In this document: in pieces, positions 8,034 through 16,972 of the stretch
Layout of the letters: each line of letters starts with the position of its first letter
Numbering within the stretch: the stretch's first letter is position 1
Assembly: GCF_001267925.1 (NCBI RefSeq)
Contig: NZ_CP011409.1
Location: 248,001 to 312,000, forward strand
From: Herbaspirillum hiltneri N3
GTDB taxonomy: Bacteria; Pseudomonadota; Gammaproteobacteria; Burkholderiales; Burkholderiaceae_D
Reading direction: 5' to 3'
DNA: 64,000 bases
The notes under the pieces: model-generated
Told to the model about the DNA's origin: nothing
The model's database searches: none
What the model saw: only the letters and a program-made list of their open reading frames with translations
Made by a program: the position numbers and the translations under genes

Positions 8034-8921
8034 ATGATGAAACGAGACGATCACCCGATGCCGCAACTGGCGGCATGGGAGCAGGGCGCTGCCGACCCCG
8101 CATCCTCAATCGACGCCGTGCTGAGTGCACAGCGGGTGGAAAAGACCTATCGCAACGGCACCCGCGCACTGGACGAGGTGAAGCTGGAGATCCGGCGCGG
8201 CGAGTTCGTCTCGCTGCTCGGTCCGTCCGGCTGCGGCAAGAGTACGCTGCTGAAGATGTTTGCAGGACTGGAAGAACCGTCGCACGGCCACATCCGCTGG
8301 TGGGGAAAAAATCTGGCGACGGTGGGTACGCCGGACCGCACGCTGGCAATGGTGTTCCAGGAAGCCACGCTGATGCCGTGGGCGTCGGTGCAGCAGAACG
8401 TGCGTCTGCCGCTCGACCTCCGGCACATGCTGCGCACCGAAAGCGACGCGCGCGTACAGGAGGCGCTCAAGCTGGTGGGACTGGATCGCTTTCAGGGTGC
8501 TTACCCACGGGAGTTGTCGGGCGGCATGCAGATGCGCGCCTCGATTGCGCGCGCGCTGGCGACACAACCGAATCTGTTGCTGATGGACGAGCCGTTCGGC
8601 GCGCTCGATGAGTTCACGCGCAACAAGCTTGACGCCGACCTGCGCAAGATCTGGAGCGAGCAAGACCTGACCGTGGTGTTCGTCACCCACAGCATCTACG
8701 AAGCCGTGTACCTGTCGAGCCGCGTGGTGGTGATGGCGGCGCGGCCGGGGCGGGTGATCGCCGATGTCCCCATCGAAGCGCCGGGCGCCGGCGGCATGCG
8801 CGACGATGCTTTCCGCATCTCGCCGGAATTCATGGGTTATTGCAAGATCCTGTCCGACTACCTGACGCAGGCCAATCAAGAGAACCTGGAAGGAGGCTCG
8901 CATGACACCGCTCATCACTAA
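8034..8921 (+). CDS. ABC transporter ATP-binding protein, NitT/TauT family
   Basis: An importer ATPase of 295 residues. Walker A GPSGCGKST (63-71), Q-loop near VFQEATLMPW, signature LSGGM (161-165), Walker B LLLMDEP (181-187) and H-loop VTHS (His219) are all intact. It powers the permease encoded directly downstream, whose start overlaps this gene by 20 bases, a sign of translational coupling. The double ATG (8034 and 8037) follows GGGAG; 8037 has the more usual spacing, so the protein may be one residue shorter. The C-terminal tail after about 250 is longer than in minimal SsuB/TauB ATPases. Confidence 0.93.
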   Translation: MMKRDDHPMPQLAAWEQGAADPASSIDAVLSAQRVEKTYRNGTRALDEVKLEIRRGEFVSLLGPSGCGKSTLLKMFAGLEEPSHGHIRWWGKNLATVGTPDRTLAMVFQEATLMPWASVQQNVRLPLDLRHMLRTESDARVQEALKLVGLDRFQGAYPRELSGGMQMRASIARALATQPNLLLMDEPFGALDEFTRNKLDADLRKIWSEQDLTVVFVTHSIYEAVYLSSRVVVMAARPGRVIADVPIEAPGAGGMRDDAFRISPEFMGYCKILSDYLTQANQENLEGGSHDTAHH

Positions 8922-9693
8922 TCCGAAGTTCCTGCGCATCGCCGCACCGTTCATGATCGGCGTGATGCTGCTGCTGGCATGGCAGTTGATTTGTACGGCG
9001 CTGGCGGTGCCGGTCTATCTGGTGCCGACGCCATCCGTGATTGCCAGGACGCTGGCGGCGGACTGGGGCTTGCTGTCCGAATCGCTGCTGGTGACGCTGA
9101 AGATCACCTTCATGGCTTTCGTGTTGTCGGTGCTGCTGGGCGTGGCGATTGCATTTGTATTCGTGCAGAGCCGCTTCATCGAAGTCAGCCTCTTTCCCTA
9201 CGCGATCATCTTGCAGGTGACACCGATCGTCGCCATCGCGCCGCTGATCATCATCTGGGTCAAGGAACCGACCTTTGCGCTGGTGATTTGCGCGACCATC
9301 ATGGCGCTGTTTCCCATCATCTCCAACACCACGCTGGGACTGCGCAGCGTCAATCCGGGTTTGCTGAATCTGTTCAGGCTGAACAAGGCCACGCGCTGGC
9401 AGATATTGCGACGCTTGCGCATTCCGAGCGCCTTGCCGTATTTTTTCGGCGGCTTGCGGATTTCCAGCGGACTGGCGCTGATCGGTGCGGTGGTGGCGGA
9501 ATTCGTGGCGGGTACCGGCGGCACCGGATCGGGGCTGGCCTATCAGATCTTGCAGGCGGGTTTTCAGTTGAATATTCCGCGCCTGTTCGCAGCGCTGTTC
9601 CTGATTACCGTGACCGGGATCGTGTTGTTCCTCGCCATGATGGCCTTGTCGCGCGCGGCGCTGGCCGGATGGCATGAAAGTGAAATGGGCTGA
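8902..9693 (+). CDS. ABC transporter permease, NitT/TauT family
   Basis: An inner-membrane permease of 263 residues with about six hydrophobic segments. The cytoplasmic coupling loop (EAA-like) is seen around LNLFRLNKATRWQILRRLRIPSALPYFFGGL (LFRLNKATRWQILRRLRIP, then ALPYFFGGL), typical of the binding-protein-dependent transport family. It forms the channel for the ATPase encoded at 8034 and the binding protein at 4798. The start overlaps the ATPase gene and has GGAGG upstream. The deaminase gene begins six bases after its stop. Confidence 0.92.
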   Translation: MTPLITNPKFLRIAAPFMIGVMLLLAWQLICTALAVPVYLVPTPSVIARTLAADWGLLSESLLVTLKITFMAFVLSVLLGVAIAFVFVQSRFIEVSLFPYAIILQVTPIVAIAPLIIIWVKEPTFALVICATIMALFPIISNTTLGLRSVNPGLLNLFRLNKATRWQILRRLRIPSALPYFFGGLRISSGLALIGAVVAEFVAGTGGTGSGLAYQILQAGFQLNIPRLFAALFLITVTGIVLFLAMMALSRAALAGWHESEMG

Positions 9694-9699
9694 AAAACA

Positions 9700-11121
9700 A
9701 TGACGACTTCTTTTTTGATCAGCAACATCGACGCCATCATGACCGGCTTGCACGGTGCGGCGGCACGCCATGCCGGACCGGATATCCGCGTCGTGGACGG
9801 CGTCATCGGCGCCATCGGCAAACTGGCACCGCTGCCGGGCGAGGCCGTTGTCGACGCCACCGATTGCATCGCCTATCCCTCGTGGGTCAACACCCATCAC
9901 CACTTGTTCCAGTCCATGCTCAAGGGAGATCCGGCGGGGATCGATGCTTCGCTGACGCCGTGGCTGGCGGCGACGCCCTATCGCTATCGCGCCAGATTCG
10001 ACGAGAAGCTGTTTCGCCTGGCCGTGCGGATCGGACTGGTGGAGCTGATGCGCTCCGGGTGCGGGACGGTGGCTGATCACAACTATCTGTATTACCCCGG
10101 CATGCCGTACGACACCTCGGCGATCTTGTTTGAGGAGGCCGAAGCGCTGGGGTTGCGCTTCGTGCTGTGCCGGGGCGGCGCGACCCAGACACGCCAGCTG
10201 GAAGCCGAATTGCCGACTGCGCTGCGGCCGGAAACGCTGGACGGTTACCTCGCCGACATGGAGCGCTTGATCAAGCTGTATCACGACCCGTCGCCGATGG
10301 CGATGCGCCGCGTCGTGATGGCGCCGACCACGCCGCTGTATTCGGCCACGCCGGAGGAATTGCGCACCATGGCCGGCTTTGCGCGCCGCGCCGGCGTGCG
10401 CCTGCACAGTCATCTGTCGGAGACCGTCGGCTATCAGGACACTGCGCACGGCAAGCATCATTGCACGCCGGTCGAATTCGCCGAGCGCTGCGACTGGCTC
10501 GGTGACGACGTCTGGTTCGCCCATCTGGTCAAGCTCGATCCGTCCGAAATCGCCTTGCTCGGCAAGACCGGCACCGGCATCGCGCATTGTCCGCAAAGCA
10601 ACGGCCGGCTCGGCAGCGGCATTGCGCCGATCCGTCAGCTGGAGGAGGCGGGCGTGCCGATTTCCATCGGCGTCGACGGCGCCGCTTCCAACGAAGCGGC
10701 CGACATGGTGTCGGAAACCCATGCTGCCTGGCTGATGCAGCGTGCGCGTCGCGGTCAGGAGGCGACTCCTTCCTACGCCGGCGGCAGCTTCGAAGGCGGC
10801 GCCGATGCGGCGACGGTGGAAGATGTGGTGCGCTGGGGCACGACCGGTGGTGCCAGAGTGCTTGGGCTGGGTGCACTTGATGGCTTGCAAGTCGGACAAC
10901 AGGCCGACATTGCGTTGTACCGCCTGGACGACCCGCGTTACTTCGGCCTGCACGACCCTGCGCTGGGTCCGGTGGTCGGCGGCGGGCGGCCTTATTTGAA
11001 GGCCTTGTACGTGGCGGGCAGAGCGGTGGTCGAGGATGACGGCATTCCCGGCATCGACCTGGCGGCGCTGGGACGGGAAGCGCGGCAGGCGACGCGGCGC
11101 TTGCTGGCGGCGCAGGATTGA
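9700..11121 (+). CDS. Amidohydrolase, 8-oxoguanine/guanine deaminase-like (ATZ/TRZ family)
   Basis: A cytosolic metal-dependent deaminase of 473 residues. The amidohydrolase metal and catalytic residues are visible: His66 and His68 (NTHHHLFQ), His238 with Glu241 (HSHLSET), His275 (FAHLVKLD) and Asp326 (GVDGAASNE). The HLSET and VDGAASNE motifs and the length resemble the 8-oxoguanine deaminase / AtzB-TrzN branch that removes amino or chloro groups from N-heterocycles. It is the last gene of the transport/oxygenase run, which suggests that it deaminates the imported or oxidised ring. Exact substrate assignment inside this branch by eye is unsafe. Confidence 0.85.
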   Translation: MTTSFLISNIDAIMTGLHGAAARHAGPDIRVVDGVIGAIGKLAPLPGEAVVDATDCIAYPSWVNTHHHLFQSMLKGDPAGIDASLTPWLAATPYRYRARFDEKLFRLAVRIGLVELMRSGCGTVADHNYLYYPGMPYDTSAILFEEAEALGLRFVLCRGGATQTRQLEAELPTALRPETLDGYLADMERLIKLYHDPSPMAMRRVVMAPTTPLYSATPEELRTMAGFARRAGVRLHSHLSETVGYQDTAHGKHHCTPVEFAERCDWLGDDVWFAHLVKLDPSEIALLGKTGTGIAHCPQSNGRLGSGIAPIRQLEEAGVPISIGVDGAASNEAADMVSETHAAWLMQRARRGQEATPSYAGGSFEGGADAATVEDVVRWGTTGGARVLGLGALDGLQVGQQADIALYRLDDPRYFGLHDPALGPVVGGGRPYLKALYVAGRAVVEDDGIPGIDLAALGREARQATRRLLAAQD

Positions 11122-11129
11122 CGCCTTCG

Positions 11130-11170
11130 GCGGGCGAGCCGGCGGCGACTGGGGCAGCGGGGCTCGCCGC
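11130..11170. other. GC-rich hairpin between deaminase and yqgE
   Basis: GCGGGCGAGCC (11130-11140) pairs with GGCTCGCCGC (11161-11170) with one bulge. There is no T-run, so a Rho-independent terminator is not supported; it may slow transcription at the end of the catabolic run. Confidence 0.35.
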
Positions 11171-11202
11171 CGGGTTGGGGGATTTGCCGTAAAACTGCTA
11201 AA

Positions 11203-11901
11203 ATGGCGGGCATGATCAAGCGACGCAAAGCCTTCTCCGCCGACACTTCCGACGCCGCCTCCGAGGCGACGGAAACCTCCGATTTTGCTGCAAGTACCGA
11301 CAAGGCCGCCAAACTCGCCCCCGAGTTTGATCTGACCAATCATTTCCTGATAGCAATGCCCTCGATGCTGGACCCGATTTTCGGCGGCACCGTGGTGTAC
11401 CTGTGCGAGCACAATCAGAACGGCGCGCTCGGCGTCGTGATCAACAAGCCGACCGACATGACCATGGATGTCCTGTTCGATCGCATCAATCTCAAGCTGG
11501 AAATCATCCACGATTCGCCTGACGCCGTGCCCGAGCTGTATCGCAGCCCGGTGATGTTCGGTGGCCCGGTGCAGGTCGAACGCGGTTTCGTGCTGCATAC
11601 GGCGATGAGCCAGTTTTCCTCGACCTTGCAGGTGACCGACGGCATCTCCCTGACCACTTCCAAGGATGTGCTGGAAGCGGTCGCCCACGGCGCCGGTCCG
11701 GATCAGGTGCTGGTCAGCCTCGGTTGCTCCGGCTGGAGCGCCGGCCAGCTGGAAGAAGAACTCGGCCGCAACGGCTGGCTCACGGTCAAGGCTGATCCCG
11801 CCATCATTTTCGACTTGCCGGTGGAGCAGCGCTTTACCGCCGCGCTGGCTCTGCTGGGCATCGATCCCATCATGCTCAGCGGCGATTTCGGCCGCGCCTG
11901 A
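11203..11901 (+). CDS. yqgE: YqgE/AlgH family protein
   Basis: A protein of 232 residues of the UPF0301 (YqgE/AlgH) family. The core starts at about residue 44 (LTNHFLIAMPSMLDPIFGGTVVYLCEH, as LTNHFLIAMPSMLDP and FGGTVVYLCEH) and keeps the GALGVVINKP and GGPVQ motifs. The roughly 43-residue N-terminal extension is rich in Ala, Ser, Thr and Asp and is longer than the E. coli protein; an ATG at 11212 is an alternative start. The biochemical role is not established, although family members are linked to envelope stress and alginate regulation in pseudomonads. It is followed by ruvX, as in many proteobacteria. Confidence 0.92.
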   Translation: MAGMIKRRKAFSADTSDAASEATETSDFAASTDKAAKLAPEFDLTNHFLIAMPSMLDPIFGGTVVYLCEHNQNGALGVVINKPTDMTMDVLFDRINLKLEIIHDSPDAVPELYRSPVMFGGPVQVERGFVLHTAMSQFSSTLQVTDGISLTTSKDVLEAVAHGAGPDQVLVSLGCSGWSAGQLEEELGRNGWLTVKADPAIIFDLPVEQRFTAALALLGIDPIMLSGDFGRA

Positions 11902-11911
11902 GCGAGACGCC

Positions 11912-12304
11912 GTGGAAACGCTCCTGGCCTTCGACTTCGGCTTGAAACGCATCGGCGTGGCAATCGGCAATACCCTGATCAAGCAAGCCCAGCCGCTCAC
12001 CATCATCAGCGCCGCGACCAACGACGGCAAGTTTGCCGAACTCGGCAAGCTGATCAGCGAGTGGACGCCGGCGCGCTGCATCGTCGGACTGCCCAGCCAT
12101 CCGGACGGCGCCGAGCATGAAATGACGGTACGCTGCCGCCGCTTCGCCAATCAATTGCACGGACGTTTCGGCGTCGAAACGGTGCTGGTGGACGAGCGTT
12201 ATTCGTCGGCCGTCATCGAACAGCGCCGCGGCGAGCATATTGACGCCGAGGCCGCGGCCATCATTTTGCAGCAATATTTTGACGATACCCATGAGCACAA
12301 CTAA
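11912..12304 (+). CDS. ruvX: Putative pre-16S rRNA nuclease / Holliday junction resolvase-like RuvX (YqgF)
   Basis: A protein of 130 residues with an RNase H-like fold. The N-terminal LLAFDFGLKRIGVAIGN carries the first catalytic Asp; IVGLPSHPDGAEHEM and the VDERYSS segment carry the other conserved acidic positions. Family members process the 16S rRNA 5' end and were earlier proposed as Holliday junction resolvases. The start is taken as GTG at 11912, ten bases after the yqgE stop, because upstream codons belong to the yqgE overlap in another frame. The 3' end overlaps pyrR by 14 bases. Confidence 0.9.
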   Translation: METLLAFDFGLKRIGVAIGNTLIKQAQPLTIISAATNDGKFAELGKLISEWTPARCIVGLPSHPDGAEHEMTVRCRRFANQLHGRFGVETVLVDERYSSAVIEQRRGEHIDAEAAAIILQQYFDDTHEHN

Positions 12305-12809
12305 CACTCTCCCGCCGCTCGATGCAGAAGCGCTGTACGCCAGGCTGGCGCAACAGATCAAAGCCGGCTTGCAAGGCGTCGAACAGGTCGCCATCGTCGG
12401 TATTCATTCCGGCGGCGCATGGCTGGCCGAACGCCTGGCCAAGGAATTGCAGCTCAATGACCGGCTCGGCTTCATCGACGCTTCCTTCTATCGCGACGAC
12501 TTCGCCGAGAAGGGCTTGCGTGCCGACGTCAAGCCGAGCCAGATCGGCTTCGACGTCGAAGGGGCCACCATCGTGCTGGTCGACGACGTGCTCTATACCG
12601 GCCGCACCACGCGCGCCGCAATCAATGAGCTGTTCGACTACGGCCGCCCGGCGCGCATCCTGCTGGCGGCGCTGGTCGACCGCGGCGGCCGCGAACTGCC
12701 TATCTCCGCCGACTTCCTGGCCGAGACGATCGCGCTCGCCGACGATCAATCCCTGCAACTGCAACGCGCCGACGACGGCCGATTTTCCCTGACGGTGGTA
12801 CATGCTTAA
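12291..12809 (+). CDS. pyrR: PyrR bifunctional pyrimidine regulator / uracil phosphoribosyltransferase
   Basis: A protein of 172 residues of the type I phosphoribosyltransferase fold. The PRPP-binding loop is [16 protein letters not shown], followed by the [12 protein letters not shown] segment typical of PyrR. In Gram-positive bacteria PyrR attenuates pyr mRNA; in proteobacteria its regulatory role is less clear and uracil phosphoribosyltransferase activity may dominate. I saw no pyr anti-antiterminator structure here. It overlaps ruvX upstream and pyrB downstream (8 bases), so ruvX-pyrR-pyrB form one tightly coupled unit. Confidence 0.93.
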   Translation: MSTTNTLPPLDAEALYARLAQQIKAGLQGVEQVAIVGIHSGGAWLAERLAKELQLNDRLGFIDASFYRDDFAEKGLRADVKPSQIGFDVEGATIVLVDDVLYTGRTTRAAINELFDYGRPARILLAALVDRGGRELPISADFLAETIALADDQSLQLQRADDGRFSLTVVHA

Positions 12810-13761
12810 TCCACAACTGAACAAGAACGGCGAACTGCAACATCTGCTGACCATCGAAGGTCTGCCCAAAGCCATCATTACCAACATCCTCGACACGGCG
12901 TCGTCGTTCGTCAGCATCGGCGACCGCGAGGTGAAGAAGGTGCCGCTGATGCGCGGCAAGAGCGTGTTCAACCTGTTCTTCGAGAACTCCACGCGCACCC
13001 GCACCACCTTCGAGATCGCCTCCAAGCGCCTGTCGGCCGACGTGATCAATCTCAACATCTCCGCCTCCAGCGCCAGCAAGGGCGAGTCGCTGCTCGATAC
13101 CATCGACAACCTGGCGGCGATGCACGCCGACATGTTCGTGGTGCGCCATTCGCAATCGGGCGCGCCTTACCTGATCGCCAAGCACCTGATCGACACCAAG
13201 CAGTCGCACGTGCACGTGGTCAACGCCGGCGACGGTCGCCATGCGCATCCGACGCAGGGTTTGCTAGACATGTACACGATCCGCCACTACAAGAAGGATT
13301 TCACCAACCTGCGCGTGGCGATCGTCGGCGACATCCTGCACAGCCGCGTGGCGCGTTCCGACATCCACGGCCTGACCACGCTGGGCGTGCCGGAAGTGCG
13401 CGCCATCGGCCCCCGTACCTTGCTGCCGAACGGACTCGAACAAATGGGCGTGCGCGTCTTCCACAACATGGAAGAAGGCCTCAAGGACGTCGACGTCATC
13501 ATCATGCTGCGCCTGCAGAACGAACGCATGAGCGGCGCGCTGCTGCCATCGGCGCAGGAATTCTTCAAGAGTTACGGCCTGACGCCCGAGCGCCTGGCGC
13601 TGGCCAAGCCGGACGCCATCGTGATGCACCCGGGCCCGATGAATCGCGGCGTCGAGATCGACTCCGCCGTGGCCGACGGATCGCAGGCCGTGATCCTGCC
13701 GCAGGTGACTTTCGGCATCGCGGTGCGCATGGCGGTGATGAGTATCGTGGCCGGCAATTAA
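12802..13761 (+). CDS. pyrB: Aspartate carbamoyltransferase catalytic chain
   Basis: A 319-residue ATCase catalytic chain that forms carbamoyl-L-aspartate, the committed step of pyrimidine synthesis. The carbamoyl-phosphate loop STRTRT lies at 63-68 and is preceded by FFEN. The downstream [12 protein letters not shown] motif and the HPGPMNRG segment near the C-terminus are also present. There is no pyrI in the neighbourhood. Instead the next gene encodes a dihydroorotase homologue without its zinc ligands, matching the pseudomonad-type ATCase in which the inactive homologue is a structural subunit. Confidence 0.97.
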   Translation: MLNPQLNKNGELQHLLTIEGLPKAIITNILDTASSFVSIGDREVKKVPLMRGKSVFNLFFENSTRTRTTFEIASKRLSADVINLNISASSASKGESLLDTIDNLAAMHADMFVVRHSQSGAPYLIAKHLIDTKQSHVHVVNAGDGRHAHPTQGLLDMYTIRHYKKDFTNLRVAIVGDILHSRVARSDIHGLTTLGVPEVRAIGPRTLLPNGLEQMGVRVFHNMEEGLKDVDVIIMLRLQNERMSGALLPSAQEFFKSYGLTPERLALAKPDAIVMHPGPMNRGVEIDSAVADGSQAVILPQVTFGIAVRMAVMSIVAGN

Positions 13762-13777
13762 TTTATTGGTACAAACA

Positions 13778-13876
13778 GGACTGACGCAAAATTGTCCCAG
13801 CTAGGCGTGCCGACGAAGGCAGTACGGTAGTACGACTAGGAGGCACAACGACGCTGGGGCGGTTTTGCGTCAGTCC
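13778..13876. repeat. Inverted repeat element between pyrB and pyrX
   Basis: The 24-base arms at 13778-13801 and 13853-13876 match at 21 positions (outer GGACTGACGCAAAA, inner CCCAGC). The centre has GTAC (13822-13825), four bases and GTAC (13830-13833), then GACT, the same core as at 97-205. It lies inside a likely transcription unit, so it could act as an mRNA hairpin that lowers distal expression. No transposase is linked to it. Confidence 0.7.
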
Positions 13877-13903
13877 CAACGCGGACAAGAGTGGAATAAG
13901 CGC

Positions 13904-15184
13904 ATGAAACTGCACATCAAGAACGGCAGGCTGATCGATCCTGCCAACAACATCGACGCGCAACAGGACGTCTTCGTGGCCGACGGCAAAGTTGCCGGCA
14001 TCGGCCAGGCGCCGGCCGGCTTCACTGCCGACAAGACCATCGATGCGAGCGGCCTGGTGGTTGCTCCCGGTCTGGTCGACCTGAGCGCGCGCCTGCGCGA
14101 GCCGGGCTATGAATACAAGGCCACGCTGGAATCCGAAATGCAGGCAGCGATGCAAGGCGGCGTCACCAGCCTACTGTGCCCGCCCGACACCGATCCGGTG
14201 CTCGACGAGCCAGGCCTGGTCGAGATGCTCAAGCACCGCGCCAAGTCGCTCAACCAGGCGCATGTGTATCCGCTGGGCGCATTGACCATGGGCCTCAAGG
14301 GCAAGGCGCTGACCGAAATGGCCGAACTGACCGAAGCTGGTTGCGTCGGTTTCTCGCAAGCCGACGAACCGGTGCTGGACACCACGGTGCTGCTGTCCGC
14401 GCTGCAATACGCCAAGACGTTCAATTACACCGTGTGGCTGCGTCCGCAGGATCCGCACCTCGGCCGCAACGGCATCGCGCACAGCGGTCCTGCCGCTTCG
14501 CGTCTGGGTTTGTCGGGCGTGCCGGTGATGTCGGAAACCATCGCCCTCTACACCATTTTCGAACTGGTGCGCTCCACCGGCGCGCGCGTCCACCTGTGCC
14601 GCATGTCCTCGGCTGCCGGACTCGAACTGGTGCGTGCGGCCAAGAAGGAAGGCCTGCCGGTGACTTGCGACGTCGGCGCCCACCACATTCATTTGTCGGA
14701 CATGGACATCGGCTTCTTCGATTCCAACGCGCGCGTCAATCCGCCGTTCCGCTCACAGCGTGACCGCGACGCGATCCGCGCGGCGCTGCTGGACGGCACT
14801 ATCGATGCGATCTGCTCTGACCACACGCCGGTCGACGACGACGAGAAGCTGCTGCCGTTCGGCGAAGCGTCGCCGGGTGCAACCGGCCTGGAACTGCTGC
14901 TGTCGCTGTCGCTCAAGTGGGCGGAAGACATGGGCGCCGCCGACGCCATCAGCAAGGCGGTCGCCAAGGTCACCACTGACGCGGCGCGCGTGGCCGGTTT
15001 GCCGGCCGGCGGCCTGAAGGTGGGCGACGTCGCCGACATCTGCATCTTCGATCCGAAGACACGCTGGACCGTCGAAGCCAAAGCCCTCGCCAGCCAAGGC
15101 AAGCACACGCCTTTCCTCGGTTATGAGCTGAGCGGCCAGGTCAAGGCGACCATCGTGTCGGGTTACGTCGCATTTGAACGCTAA
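13904..15184 (+). CDS. pyrX: Dihydroorotase-like protein lacking zinc ligands (ATCase-associated, pyrX/pyrC' type)
   Basis: A 426-residue member of the class I dihydroorotase family. The usual D-x-H-x-H-x-REPG metal motif reads D59-L-S61-A-R63-L-REPG here, so both zinc-binding histidines are replaced. Other family segments (GAHHIHLSD, CSDHTPVDDDEK) remain. Such inactive homologues are known to assemble with PyrB into the dodecameric ATCase of pseudomonads and related bacteria, where they stabilise the catalytic chain. The position just after pyrB supports that role. An active dihydroorotase must be encoded elsewhere. The start at 13904 is the first Met matching the family N-terminus. Confidence 0.9.
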   Translation: MKLHIKNGRLIDPANNIDAQQDVFVADGKVAGIGQAPAGFTADKTIDASGLVVAPGLVDLSARLREPGYEYKATLESEMQAAMQGGVTSLLCPPDTDPVLDEPGLVEMLKHRAKSLNQAHVYPLGALTMGLKGKALTEMAELTEAGCVGFSQADEPVLDTTVLLSALQYAKTFNYTVWLRPQDPHLGRNGIAHSGPAASRLGLSGVPVMSETIALYTIFELVRSTGARVHLCRMSSAAGLELVRAAKKEGLPVTCDVGAHHIHLSDMDIGFFDSNARVNPPFRSQRDRDAIRAALLDGTIDAICSDHTPVDDDEKLLPFGEASPGATGLELLLSLSLKWAEDMGAADAISKAVAKVTTDAARVAGLPAGGLKVGDVADICIFDPKTRWTVEAKALASQGKHTPFLGYELSGQVKATIVSGYVAFER

Positions 15185-15197
15185 ACACGGAAGAACC

Positions 15198-16007
15198 ATG
15201 CTTGTTTTCCGCGTATTGCGCATGGTGGTGCACCTGTTCGTCGGCATGGCGATCTGCGCCTTCATCTTTCCCCTGATCGGTCCGGCGCGCCGGGAAGGGC
15301 ATGTCCGCCGCTGGTCGCATCAGTTGCTGGGAATTTGCGGCATCAAGCTGGTGGTGCGCACGCTGCCCGGCCCGCCGGCGCCGCCGCGCGCGCTGATCGT
15401 CGCCAATCACATTTCGTGGCTGGATATCTTCGTGGTGAACTCGATGCAGCCGTGCCGTTTCGTGGCAAAGTCGGACATCCGCAGCTGGCCCTTCATCGGC
15501 TGGCTGTGCGCCAAGACCGGCACGATCTTCATTTCGCGCGGCAAGGCCAGCGACGTGCGCCGCATTTTCAAGGGCATCGTGGAAAGCATCGAAGCAGGCG
15601 ACCGCGTGGCGTTTTTTCCCGAGGGCACGACCGCAGCGCAAGGCAAGCTGCTGCCGTTCCACGCCAACCTGTTCGAAGCGGCGCTGGACGCCAAGGTGCC
15701 GGTGCAGCCGTATGCATTGCGCTACCTGGATGCGCAGGGAAATTACCACGCCGCCGCCGACTTTATCGGCGACACGACCATCGTGGAAAGCATCCTGGCG
15801 GTATTACAGGCAGGCTCGATCACGGCCGAGCTGACGCAATTGCCGAGCATTCCGACGGAGGGCGCACATCGCCGCGAGCTGGCGGTGACGGCGCGCAAGG
15901 TGGTCGCCGACGGACTAGGCTACCTGCCGGAAGACCTCACGCAAACTACTCCGCCCGCGGGCAGTCCACCTGGAACAGCGCCCGATCCTCGAGCCGCACC
16001 GCAGTAA
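15198..16007 (+). CDS. plsC: 1-acyl-sn-glycerol-3-phosphate acyltransferase (PlsC family)
   Basis: A 269-residue membrane-associated acyltransferase. The N-terminal hydrophobic stretch (about 5-27) anchors it. The catalytic H-x4-D box is NH71-ISWLD76, and the glycerophosphate-binding FPEGT box is at 140-144. It would acylate lysophosphatidic acid to phosphatidic acid; ornithine-lipid or lyso-ornithine acyltransferases share these motifs and cannot be excluded. The start at 15198 follows GGAAG and lies 13 bases after the pyrX stop. The 3' end overlaps the convergent apaH gene by 62 bases, and its Pro/Ala-rich tail falls in that overlap. Confidence 0.88.
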   Translation: MLVFRVLRMVVHLFVGMAICAFIFPLIGPARREGHVRRWSHQLLGICGIKLVVRTLPGPPAPPRALIVANHISWLDIFVVNSMQPCRFVAKSDIRSWPFIGWLCAKTGTIFISRGKASDVRRIFKGIVESIEAGDRVAFFPEGTTAAQGKLLPFHANLFEAALDAKVPVQPYALRYLDAQGNYHAAADFIGDTTIVESILAVLQAGSITAELTQLPSIPTEGAHRRELAVTARKVVADGLGYLPEDLTQTTPPAGSPPGTAPDPRAAPQ

Positions 16008-16755
16008 GCTTGCCGCCCCAGACGCAGCCTGTATCGAGACCGATCAGGTTGGGGCGCAGCGTCAGTCCCAGCGATGCCCAATGGCCGAATACACACGTGA
16101 CATCGGCCGTCTTGCGGCCAGGCATGTCAAACCACGGCACATAGCCCGGTGGCGCGGCGTCCAGGCCTTCCTTGATCTTGAAGTCGATGCCGCCGTCGGG
16201 CCGGCACAGACGCATGCGCGTGAGCGTATTGATGATGCAGCGCAGGCGGTCATAGCCTTGCAGATCGTCCGACCATATTGCCGGTTCGTTGCCGTACATG
16301 TGGCGCAGGAAATCGACCCAGTCGGGGCCGCGCAGCATGGTTTCGACTTCGTGGGCCAGCGACATGGTCTTGGCGGCATCCCATTGCGGAAATACGCCAG
16401 CGTGAAACAGCAGGTGGTTTTGCTCAAACAAGGCCAGTGGGCGATGGCGCACCCAGTCGATCAAGTCGTCGCGGTCAGGCGCGTTGAGGATGTCGTCCAG
16501 CGTATCGGTTTTGTGCTGCGGACGAATGCCTTGAGAGACCGCCAGCAGGTGCAGGTCGTGGTTGCCCAGGAGCACTTTGGAACGTGTTTCCAATGCTTGC
16601 AGATGACGCAGGGTTTCCAAGGATTGGGGACCTCGGTTGACCAGGTCGCCGACAAAGATCAGATTCGCATCCGACGATATCTGATTGATAATATTCAGTA
16701 AGTTGTCGAGCTGCTGGCCACAGCCTTGCAGGTCGCCGATGGCGTAGGTGGGCAT
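15946..16755 (-). CDS. apaH: Bis(5'-nucleosyl)-tetraphosphatase, symmetrical
   Basis: A 269-residue metallophosphatase that splits Ap4A into two ADP. The three calcineurin-type motifs are present: GDLQGC (7-12), GDLVNRGP (36-43) and GNHD (64-67). The Gln in GDLQGC, in place of the E. coli His, is common in beta/gamma-proteobacterial ApaH. Length and N-terminus ([12 protein letters not shown]) match the family. It converges on plsC with a 62-base coding overlap at the 3' ends. Confidence 0.95.
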   Translation of the reverse strand: MPTYAIGDLQGCGQQLDNLLNIINQISSDANLIFVGDLVNRGPQSLETLRHLQALETRSKVLLGNHDLHLLAVSQGIRPQHKTDTLDDILNAPDRDDLIDWVRHRPLALFEQNHLLFHAGVFPQWDAAKTMSLAHEVETMLRGPDWVDFLRHMYGNEPAIWSDDLQGYDRLRCIINTLTRMRLCRPDGGIDFKIKEGLDAAPPGYVPWFDMPGRKTADVTCVFGHWASLGLTLRPNLIGLDTGCVWGGKLTAVRLEDRALFQVDCPRAE

Positions 16756-16972
16756 GTTGCTGTTGTTGAGGATAATGTCGTATTTTAACTGAGAGGGCTA
16801 CGCGGACAGAACTTCTCTCCGTTGATCGTCGCCCGTGTTTAATGGCGACATTTGCAGCGGCGGCCAAATTTTTCTGAAGAAAGCCTCTGGCGTTTTATGT
16901 CATCCGTATGTCACCGGGGACTTCTCCCGTTAAAATGTCGGACTACCGTTTACGAGAAATTTGGAGTAACAG

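Noticed and set aside
8830..12150. A 1106-codon open frame on the minus strand
   Set aside because: It lies opposite the ABC transporter, deaminase, yqgE and ruvX genes, all with strong family motifs. Its translation is rich in His, Arg, Gln and Asp as expected from an antisense frame of GC-rich genes.
13904..15184. Active dihydroorotase (PyrC)
   Set aside because: Both histidines of the metal motif are replaced by Ser and Arg, so an active enzyme is not expected.
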